Assembly (NCBI GenBank): GCA_036375895.1
Contig: DASVBJ010000382.1
Span: 1 to 9,971 of the forward strand
Length of the DNA: 9,971 nt
DNA from: DASVBJ01 sp036375895
GTDB lineage: Bacteria; Actinomycetota; Actinomycetes; JACCUZ01
Reading direction: 5' to 3'
Shown: in pieces, positions 5,902 through 9,971 of the stretch
Layout: every line of letters starts with the position of its first letter
Position numbering within the stretch: the first letter of the stretch is position 1
Translations under genes and position numbers: made by a program
Notes under the pieces: model-generated
Told to the model about the DNA's origin: nothing
Seen by the model: only the letters and a program-made list of their open reading frames with translations
Database searches by the model: none

Positions 5902-6175
5902 GGCGGGACCTCCTGTCGTCCTTGACGTGGCCGCGGAAGGTGCGCGTCGGCGCGAACTCGCCGAGCTTGTGCCCGACCATCGCCTCGGTCACGAACACCG
6001 GCACGTGCTTGCGGCCGTCGTGGACCGCGATCGTGTGCCCGAGCATCGCCGGGACGATCATGGACCGCCGGGACCACGTCTTGATGACGTTCTTGGTGCC
6101 CTTGTCGTTCTGGGCGTCCACCTTCTTCATGAGGTGGTCGTCCACGAAGGGACCCTTCTTCAGGGAACGCGGCAT
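5894..6175 (-). CDS. rpsS: 30S ribosomal protein S19 (uS19)
   Basis: S19 lies in the head of the small subunit, forms a complex with S13 and contacts A-site tRNA. The 93-residue product is full length, with MPRSLKKGPFVDDHLMKKV at the N-terminus and the family signature IAVHDGRKHVPVFVTEAMVG followed by HKLGEFAPTRTFRGH. The ATG at 6175 lies 16 bases past the rplB stop, with GGAG about 10 bases upstream. Its end overlaps the rplV start by 8 bases. Confidence 0.98.
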   Translation of the reverse strand: MPRSLKKGPFVDDHLMKKVDAQNDKGTKNVIKTWSRRSMIVPAMLGHTIAVHDGRKHVPVFVTEAMVGHKLGEFAPTRTFRGHVKDDRRSRRG

Positions 6176-6191
6176 GGTTCCAGATCTCCGA

Positions 6192-7028
6192 TCAGCGCTT
6201 CTTGCCGGTCTTGCGGCGGCGGACGATCAACGCGTCGCTGTCCTTGTTGGCGCGGCGCGTACGGCCCTCGGGCTTGCCCTTGGGGTTCACCGGGTGGCGA
6301 CCGCCGGAGGTCTTGCCCTCACCACCACCGTGCGGGTGGTCGACCGGGTTCATGGCGACACCACGGACGGTCGGACGCTTGCCCTTCCAGCGCATGCGAC
6401 CGGCCTTGCCCCAGTTGATGTTCGACTGCTCGGCGTTGCCGACCTCGCCGACGGTGGCGCGGCACCGGACGTCGACGTTGCGGATCTCGCCGGACGGCAT
6501 CCGCAGCTGGGCGTAGGGGCCGTCCTTGGCGACCAGCTGCACGCTGGAGCCGGCCGAGCGGGCGATCTTCGCACCACCGCCGGGGCGGAGCTCGATGGCG
6601 TGCACGACCGTGCCGACCGGGATGTTGCGCAGCGGCAGGTTGTTGCCCGGCTTGATGTCGGCGCCCGGCCCGTTCTCGATCCGGTCGCCCTGCTTGAGGC
6701 GGTTCGGCGCGATGATGTAGCGCTTCTCGCCGTCGGCGTAGTGCAGCAGCGCGATGCGGGCCGTGCGGTTGGGGTCGTACTCGATGTGCGCGACCTTGGC
6801 CGGCACGCCGTCCTTGTCGTGACGACGGAAGTCGATCAGACGGTAGGCACGCTTGTGGCCACCGCCCTGGTGACGGGTGGTGATGCGGCCGGCGTTGTTG
6901 CGGCCGCCCTTGCCGTGCAGCGGACGCACCAACGACTTCTCGGGCTGCGAGCGGGTGACCTCGACGAAGTCCGCGACGCTCGAGCCGCGACGTGCCGGGG
7001 TGGTCGGCTTGTACTTGCGGATGCCCAT
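6192..7028 (-). CDS. rplB: 50S ribosomal protein L2 (uL2)
   Basis: L2 is one of the most conserved large-subunit proteins. It is needed for subunit association and for building the peptidyl-transferase centre. The 278-residue product matches the family length, with GIRKYKPTTPARRGSSVADF, the RNA-binding core GRNNAGRITTRHQGGGHKR and the C-terminal signature NPVDHPHGGGEGKTSGGRHP. That signature holds the His implicated in peptidyl-transferase function. The frame is open 29 codons further upstream, but the ATG at 7028 is taken because L2 proteins begin MGIRKYKP. GGAGG lies 12 bases upstream, a rather long spacing. The 70-base gap before it holds a candidate mini-ORF and an inverted repeat. Confidence 0.98.
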   Translation of the reverse strand: MGIRKYKPTTPARRGSSVADFVEVTRSQPEKSLVRPLHGKGGRNNAGRITTRHQGGGHKRAYRLIDFRRHDKDGVPAKVAHIEYDPNRTARIALLHYADGEKRYIIAPNRLKQGDRIENGPGADIKPGNNLPLRNIPVGTVVHAIELRPGGGAKIARSAGSSVQLVAKDGPYAQLRMPSGEIRNVDVRCRATVGEVGNAEQSNINWGKAGRMRWKGKRPTVRGVAMNPVDHPHGGGEGKTSGGRHPVNPKGKPEGRTRRANKDSDALIVRRRKTGKKR

Positions 7029-7102
7029 TAGCTGACCGGCCCTCCACTGTGCTTGTCGCTTCGGTGGGCCTGCGACGGCCCGGTGACGTTGCGATGGGTC
7101 AT
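7028..7102 (-). CDS. Candidate 24-codon bridging ORF between rplW and rplB
   Basis: An ATG at 7102-7100 overlaps the rplW stop as ATGA and opens a 24-codon frame that starts MTHRNVTGPS and ends GGPVS. Its TAA stop (7030-7028) overlaps the rplB ATG as TAATG, so it spans the gap exactly from one gene to the next. Twenty of 24 codons end in G or C, and the GC order by codon position (third, then first, then second) is that of real genes in GC-rich DNA. A weak Shine-Dalgarno (GGTGGG, 7116-7111) precedes it, and the rplB GGAGG lies within its codons 20-21. Its last five residues equal the last five of L23, with different codons. I know of no such peptide family. It may be a relay for coupling, a regulatory leader peptide, or chance. 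Confidence 0.33.
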   Translation of the reverse strand: MTHRNVTGPSQAHRSDKHSGGPVS

Positions 7103-7120
7103 GACACCGGCCCACCGAAG
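7059..7120 (-). promoter_or_regulatory. Perfect 12-bp inverted repeat straddling the rplW stop
   Basis: In the transcript CTTCGGTGGGCC (7120-7109, the last sense codons of rplW) is the exact reverse complement of GGCCCACCGAAG (7070-7059, in the gap before rplB). The loop is 38 bases. No U-run follows, so a simple intrinsic terminator is unlikely. The left arm covers the weak Shine-Dalgarno of the candidate mini-ORF. The right arm also takes part in a competing small hairpin, GGGCC (7081-7077) with GGCCC (7070-7066), so two exclusive folds exist. Ribosomes finishing rplW would open the long stem. Possible roles are attenuation, an RNA-processing site or mRNA stability. Confidence 0.5.
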
Positions 7121-7404
7121 ATGTCGATCCGGTCGCCCTCGGCCACGGTCACGATCGCGCGCTTGGTGGCGTTGCGCCGGCCCCATCCGGTGCGGGTGCG
7201 CTTGCGCTTGCCCTCACGGTTGAGCGTGTTCACACCGTTGACCTTGACACCGAACACCTTCTCGACCGCGATCTTGATCTCGGTCTTGTTGGCGTCCTGG
7301 CGCACCAGGAACGTGTACTTGTTCTCGTCGAGAAGGCCGTAGCTCTTCTCCGAGACCACCGGCGCGAGCAGCACGTCGCGCGGGTCCTTGTAGATCGAGC
7401 TCAC
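7099..7404 (-). CDS. rplW: 50S ribosomal protein L23 (uL23)
   Basis: L23 sits at the peptide tunnel exit and is the docking point for trigger factor and the signal recognition particle. The 101-residue product has APVVSEKSYGLLDENKYTFLV, and Glu-19 in VVSEK matches the trigger-factor contact Glu-18 of E. coli. The 23S-binding segment IAVEKVFGVKVNGVNTLNR and a basic loop KRKRTRTGWGRR follow. The start is GTG at 7404, overlapping the rplD stop as GTGA, with GAGG about 4-5 bases upstream. Its 3' end forms one arm of an inverted repeat. Confidence 0.98.
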   Translation of the reverse strand: MSSIYKDPRDVLLAPVVSEKSYGLLDENKYTFLVRQDANKTEIKIAVEKVFGVKVNGVNTLNREGKRKRTRTGWGRRNATKRAIVTVAEGDRIDIFGGPVS

Positions 7405-8111
7405 TGGTCCTCAGCCTCGCTCTCGGTCGCGACGGCCTTCGCCGAACGGCCCGTGGCCGGACCGGCGAGGAACTCGTCGAGGGCGCCGCGGGTGAAGACG
7501 ACGTCGTCGGAGACGAGGACGTCGTAGGTGTTCAGCTGGTCCGGCACGAGCAGGTGCACCGTGTCGGCGTTGCGCAGGCTCTTCCAGGTGAGCTCGTCGG
7601 CGCGCTGCACGACGACCAGCACGTGGCGCCGCTGGGACAGGTTCGCGAGCGACGCGACCGCGGCCTTCGTCGACGGCACGTCGCCCTCGACCAGGCCGGA
7701 GACCACGTGCACGCGACCGTTGCGCGCCCGGTCGGAGAGCGCACCGCGCAGGGCGGCGGCCTTCATCTTCTTGGGCGTGCGCTGCGCGTAGCTGCGCGGG
7801 CTGGGGCCGTGGACGACACCGCCGCCGGCGAACTGCGGCGCGCGGGTCGAGCCCTGGCGGGCCCGGCCGGTGCCCTTCTGGCGGTAGGGCTTCCTGCCAC
7901 CGCCACGGACCTCGCCGCGGGACTTGGTGTCGTGCGTGCCCTGCCGGGCCGCGGCGAGCTGGGCCACGACGACCTGGTGGATCAACGGCACGTTGACCTG
8001 GACGTCGAAGACCTCGCCGGGCAGCGTGACCGTGCCGGCCTTCTTGCCATCGGCGCCGATGACGTCGATCTCGCGGACCGTCGGCTCGTTGGTGATCGTC
8101 TCGCTGGTCAC
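7401..8111 (-). CDS. rplD: 50S ribosomal protein L4 (uL4)
   Basis: L4 is an early 50S assembly protein whose long loop reaches the peptide tunnel opposite L22. In E. coli it also represses its own operon by acting on the S10 leader. The 236-residue product shows the tunnel loop GGGRKPYRQKGTGRARQGS (about residues 71-89), GGGVVHGPSPRSYAQRTPKK, and the C-terminal Rossmann-like half with LVVVQRADELTWKSLRNADT. KPYRQKGTGRAR is the stretch where macrolide-resistance changes are known. The C-terminal tail after about residue 218 is variable. The start is GTG at 8111, overlapping the rplC stop as GTGA, with AAGGGGG about 7 bases upstream. Whether it regulates this operon cannot be seen. Confidence 0.98.
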   Translation of the reverse strand: MTSETITNEPTVREIDVIGADGKKAGTVTLPGEVFDVQVNVPLIHQVVVAQLAAARQGTHDTKSRGEVRGGGRKPYRQKGTGRARQGSTRAPQFAGGGVVHGPSPRSYAQRTPKKMKAAALRGALSDRARNGRVHVVSGLVEGDVPSTKAAVASLANLSQRRHVLVVVQRADELTWKSLRNADTVHLLVPDQLNTYDVLVSDDVVFTRGALDEFLAGPATGRSAKAVATESEAEDQ

Positions 8112-8758
8112 TTGTTAGCCCCCTTCGCCGCCGTGCGGACGAGGACGAGACCGCCCTTGGGGCCGGGAACGGCGCCCTTGATGAGCAGCAGCCCCTTCTC
8201 GGCGTCGACCGCGTGGACGGTGAGGTTCTGAGTCGTGGTCTTGACCGCGCCCATGCGACCGGCCATCCGCAGGCCCTTGAACACCCGGCCCGGGGTGGCG
8301 CAGCCGCCGATGGAGCCCGGCGAGCGGTGCTTGCGCTGGGTGCCGTGGCCGGCGCCGAGGCCCTTGAAGCCGTGGCGCTTCATCACACCTGCCGTGCCCT
8401 TGCCCTTGCTGTTGGCGACGATGTCGACCTGCTGGCCGGCCTCGAACGCCTCAGCGGTGATCTCCTGGCCCAGCGTGTACTCGCTGGCGTCGTCCGTGCG
8501 CAGCTCGACCAGGTGCCGGCGCGGCGTGACGCCCGCCTTGGCGAAGTGGCCGCTCTCGGGCTTGTTCACCTTGCGCGGGTCGATCGCACCGAAGGCCATC
8601 TGGACCGCGGCGTAGCCGTCGACGTCGGCGGCTCGGACCTGGGTGACGACGCACGGCCCGGCCTGAACGACGGTCACCGGCACGATGCGGTTGTTCTCGT
8701 CGAAGACCTGGGTCATGCCGAGCTTCTCGCCCAGCACGCCCTTCACGTTCTTGGTCAT
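8108..8758 (-). CDS. rplC: 50S ribosomal protein L3 (uL3)
   Basis: L3 starts 50S assembly by binding the 3' domain of 23S rRNA, and its extension reaches the peptidyl-transferase centre. The 216-residue product begins MTKNVKGVLGEKLGMTQVFD and has GVMKRHGFKGLGAGHGTQRKHR and GSIGGCATPGRVFKGLRMAG. The last segment corresponds to the E. coli stretch carrying a methylated Gln (PrmB target); no Gln is present here. The frame stays open upstream through all of rpsJ, but the ATG at 8758 is chosen from homology. GAGG lies about 12 bases upstream, a somewhat long spacing. It follows the rpsJ stop by 14 bases. Confidence 0.98.
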   Translation of the reverse strand: MTKNVKGVLGEKLGMTQVFDENNRIVPVTVVQAGPCVVTQVRAADVDGYAAVQMAFGAIDPRKVNKPESGHFAKAGVTPRRHLVELRTDDASEYTLGQEITAEAFEAGQQVDIVANSKGKGTAGVMKRHGFKGLGAGHGTQRKHRSPGSIGGCATPGRVFKGLRMAGRMGAVKTTTQNLTVHAVDAEKGLLLIKGAVPGPKGGLVLVRTAAKGANK

Positions 8759-8772
8759 GGCTACGTCGTCCC

Positions 8773-9081
8773 TCAGAGCTTGATCTCGATGTCGACGCCC
8801 GCCGGCAGGTCGAGCCTCATGAGCGAGTCGACCGTCTTCGGCGTGGGGTCGATGATGTCGATGAGCCGCTTGTGCGTGCGCATCTCGAAGTGCTCGCGCG
8901 AGTCCTTGTACTTGTGCGGCGAACGGATCACGCAGTACACGTTCTTCTCGGTCGGCAGCGGCACCGGGCCGGCGACCTGCGCACCCGTACGCGTCACCGT
9001 GTCGACGATCTTGCGCGCCGACGAGTCGATGACCTCGTGGTCGTAGGCCTTGAGCCTGATGCGGATCTTCTGTCCCGCCAT
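8773..9081 (-). CDS. rpsJ: 30S ribosomal protein S10 / NusE (uS10)
   Basis: S10 is in the head of the small subunit. As NusE it also binds NusB and NusG, linking transcription with translation and supporting rRNA antitermination. The 102-residue product is full length: QKIRIRLKAYDHEVIDSSAR, GPVPLPTEKNVYCVIRSPH, the SREHFEMRTHKRLIDI loop and DLPAGVDIEIKL at the end. It is the first gene of the operon, behind a 338-base spacer after tuf. The ATG at 9081 has AAGGA about 13 bases upstream, further than usual. Purine-rich repeats (ACGAAGCGAAG) fill the space between. Confidence 0.98.
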   Translation of the reverse strand: MAGQKIRIRLKAYDHEVIDSSARKIVDTVTRTGAQVAGPVPLPTEKNVYCVIRSPHKYKDSREHFEMRTHKRLIDIIDPTPKTVDSLMRLDLPAGVDIEIKL

Positions 9082-9114
9082 GGCTTCGCTTCGTTCCTTC
9101 TCGTTCGTACCGCT

Positions 9115-9126
9115 GCGGCAGGCCGC
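9115..9126 (-). other. Small leader hairpin near rpsJ
   Basis: GCGG (9126-9123) can pair with CCGC (9118-9115) around a four-base loop. It is short, lies about 35 bases before the rpsJ start, and may simply be part of a larger leader fold. Confidence 0.25.
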
Positions 9127-9144
9127 TCCGGATGCCCCGTGAGG

Positions 9145-9161
9145 CGGGTCCGGACGACCCG
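9145..9161 (-). other. 6-bp hairpin in the rpsJ leader
   Basis: In the transcript CGGGTC (9161-9156) pairs perfectly with GACCCG (9150-9145) around a five-base loop, GTCCG. It lies between the larger structured segment and rpsJ. No U-run follows it. It may contribute to leader folding. Confidence 0.4.
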
Positions 9162-9170
9162 TTGGTCATG

Positions 9171-9235
9171 GCCCCTGTCCGACCCCCGAGGTCGGGCGTG
9201 TCGCGGCCCCGCGGGGAACACAGGTGGTCAGGGGC
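9171..9235 (-). ncRNA. Candidate structured 5' leader element of the S10 operon
   Basis: In the transcript GCCCCTG (9235-9229) is perfectly complementary to CAGGGGC (9177-9171), forming a 7-bp closing stem. Inside it, CCGACC (9195-9190) pairs with GGTCGG (9184-9179) around a five-base loop, and GTGT (9221-9218) pairs with ACAC (9201-9198) with a CGCG/CGCG stem within. The result is a closed multi-branch fold of about 65 bases, roughly 90 bases before rpsJ. S10 leaders are autoregulatory in E. coli (through L4). This fold is not recognisably the same, and any regulatory role is inference from position and structure. Confidence 0.4.
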
Positions 9236-9248
9236 TCGTCGGGGTCTG

Positions 9249-9299
9249 GTCGCGACCCGGGTGCGCACGCTGCTCGCGACACTCCCGGGCGCACGGCGG
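9249..9299. repeat. Imperfect tandem and inverted repeats upstream of the leader
   Basis: On the plus strand two related units follow one another: cgcgacccgggtgcgcac from 9251 and cgcgacactcccgggcgcac from 9275, about 24 bases apart. The same zone holds a 7-bp inverted repeat, gtcgcga (9249-9255) with tcgcgac (9274-9280), around the palindrome gtgcgcac. It lies where the promoter of the S10 operon would be expected, so it could be an operator-like element. It may equally be GC-rich low complexity. Confidence 0.35.
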
Positions 9300-9356
9300 G
9301 GACGGCCGGACCTGATGGGCCCCCTCTCGGGTGCCCTCCGCCCGGCCGTCCCGCCG
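9294..9356 (-). terminator. Probable tuf terminator, two-part hairpin without U-tract
   Basis: The arms 9356-9342 and 9309-9294 pair over 15 bp (CGGCGGGACGGCCGG-type) with one bulged G. Within the 32-base loop, GGGCACCC (9336-9329) and GGGGGCCC (9324-9317) form a second stem with one A-G mismatch, closed by a GAGA tetraloop (a GNRA type). It lies about 65 bases past the tuf stop. No run of U follows, as is common for actinobacterial hairpin terminators. Being nearly symmetric it could act on either strand, but no gene reads in from the other side. Confidence 0.65.
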
Positions 9357-9419
9357 AGCAACTCGCCTCAGTATGCCGCAGGTGGTGCGGCGAAGGCGAA
9401 TCCGCGCGTGGTGCTGTAC

Positions 9420-9971
9420 CTACTTGACGATCTTGGTGACCCGGCCGGCGCCCACGGTGCGCCCGCCCTCGCGGATGGCGAAGCGCAGGCCCTCCTCCAT
9501 GGCGATCGGCTGGATCAGGTCGACCTTCATCTCGGTGTTGTCGCCGGGCATGACCATCTCGGTGCCCTCGGGGAGGGTCACCACGCCGGTGACGTCGGTG
9601 GTGCGGAAGTAGAACTGCGGGCGGTAGTTGTTGAAGAACGGCGTGTGCCGCCCGCCCTCGTCCTTGCTGAGGATGTAGACGTTCGCCTCGAACTCGGTGT
9701 GCGGGGTGTTGGTGCCCGGCTTGATGATGACCTGGCCGCGCTCCACGTCCTCGCGCTTGGTGCCGCGCAGCAGCAGGCCGGCGTTGTCGCCCGCCTGGCC
9801 CTGGTCGAGCAGCTTGCGGAACATCTCGACACCGTTGACGGTGGTCTTCGAGGACGTCGGGCGGATGCCGACGATCTCGATCTCTTCCGAGACCTTGACG
9901 ACGCCGCGCTCGACGCGACCGGTGACGACGGTGCCACGACCGGTGATCGTGAAGACGTCCTCGACCGGCAT
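9420..9971 (-). CDS. tuf: Elongation factor Tu, C-terminal part (5' end outside window)
   Basis: EF-Tu is the GTPase that brings aminoacyl-tRNA to the ribosomal A site. Only the last 183 residues of a protein of roughly 395-400 are here. The Met at the window edge is internal: the sequence there, MPVEDVFTITGRGTVVTGRV, is the beginning of domain 2, so the GTP-binding domain with its G motifs lies outside. Domain 2 continues with DNAGLLLRGTKREDVERGQV. Domain 3 has TEFEANVYILSKDEGGRHTP, FYFRTTDVTGVV, MVMPGDN and FAIREGGRTVGAGRVTKIVK at the end. Nothing appears broken. In actinobacteria tuf commonly ends the str operon (rpsL-rpsG-fusA-tuf) just before S10, which fits. A strong hairpin follows. 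Confidence 0.98.
   Translation of the reverse strand: MPVEDVFTITGRGTVVTGRVERGVVKVSEEIEIVGIRPTSSKTTVNGVEMFRKLLDQGQAGDNAGLLLRGTKREDVERGQVIIKPGTNTPHTEFEANVYILSKDEGGRHTPFFNNYRPQFYFRTTDVTGVVTLPEGTEMVMPGDNTEMKVDLIQPIAMEEGLRFAIREGGRTVGAGRVTKIVK

Larger units (their letters stand above)
9082..9419 (-). other. tuf-rpsJ intergenic region: terminator plus probable structured leader
   Basis: This 338-base stretch holds no convincing gene. In transcription order it contains the tuf 3' end and a strong hairpin (9356-9294), an imperfect repeat zone (9290-9249), a set of stems enclosed by a 7-bp closing pair (9235-9171), further small hairpins (9161-9145 and 9126-9115), and the purine-rich run before the rpsJ ATG. 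The S10 operon promoter should lie here, downstream of the hairpin. I found no sequence close to a -35/-10 pair on the minus strand and so do not place one. An ATG at 9170-9168 opens a frame that runs on through rpsJ in the rplC frame; it has poorly spaced initiation signals and is probably not used. Confidence 0.7.

Noticed and set aside
5922..7031. 369-codon plus-strand ORF opposite rpsS and rplB
   Set aside because: Antisense shadow of conserved ribosomal genes, with no recognisable domain and Ala/Val/Asp/Arg-rich composition.
7029..7115. Upstream extension of rplB by 29 codons
   Set aside because: L2 proteins start MGIRKYKP at 7028; the upstream residues match nothing in L2 and overlap the end of rplW.
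9082..9170. Possible leader ORF starting at the ATG at 9170-9168
   Set aside because: The only Shine-Dalgarno-like run (AGGGG) is about two bases from the ATG, too close, and the frame never ends before rplC.
8759..9361. rplC frame open upstream through the whole of rpsJ and into the leader, suggesting a fusion protein
   Set aside because: Stop-free shadow frames are common in very GC-rich DNA. The upstream residues are low-complexity Arg/Ala/Gly, and L3 begins at MTKNVKGVLG.
9369..9380. CATACTGAGG as a promoter -10 for rpsJ
   Set aside because: It lies upstream of the strong tuf terminator hairpin, so a transcript from it would have to pass the hairpin; there is also no -35.
1..9971. Novel defence, mobile or accessory system, CRISPR array, tRNA or insertion sequence
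   Set aside because: Every sizeable reading frame with conserved sequence is a ribosomal protein or EF-Tu. No direct-repeat array, transposase or tRNA-like fold was seen.

Overview
This window is a long ribosomal-protein gene cluster (S10 operon followed by the spc operon), read entirely on the minus strand from high to low coordinates. The sequence is very GC-rich. GTG starts are common, S14 is the four-cysteine zinc form, S3 and S5 have charged tails, and a tuf gene sits directly upstream of rpsJ. Together these point to a high-GC actinobacterium (Actinomycetota). The S5 N-terminus looks to me most like Geodermatophilales/Frankiales-type proteins, but that is an impression and not a search result.

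Layout in transcription order: the 3' part of tuf (9971-9420) runs in from outside the window. A 338-base spacer (9419-9082) holds a strong hairpin that probably ends tuf, and then a structured stretch that is probably the 5' leader of rpsJ. The S10 block follows: rpsJ, rplC, rplD, rplW, rplB, rpsS, rplV, rpsC, rplP, rpmC, rpsQ. The spc block comes next: rplN, rplX, rplE, rpsZ (zinc-type S14), rpsH, rplF, rplR, rpsE. The last two codons in the window (6-1) are the start of the next gene, rpmD by synteny. All visible genes look intact. No tRNA, CRISPR array, insertion sequence or other accessory system is present.

The genes make core parts of both ribosomal subunits plus EF-Tu. Most junctions overlap (TGATG, ATGA, GTGA, TAGTG) or are 2-18 bases apart, as expected for translational coupling. 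Four internal gaps break this pattern: rplW-rplB (70 bases), rpsQ-rplN (73), rpsZ-rpsH (87) and rplR-rpsE (56). The rpsQ-rplN gap lies exactly where E. coli splits the S10 and spc operons.

The least expected observation is that two of these gaps are bridged by a small reading frame. Each starts on or next to the upstream stop and ends on a stop that overlaps the downstream start: 24 codons between rplW and rplB, and 18 codons between rplR and rpsE. The first also overlaps a perfect 12-bp inverted repeat straddling the rplW stop. These could be coupling 'relay' ORFs or regulatory leader peptides. They could also be chance in GC-rich DNA, and comparative sequence would decide.
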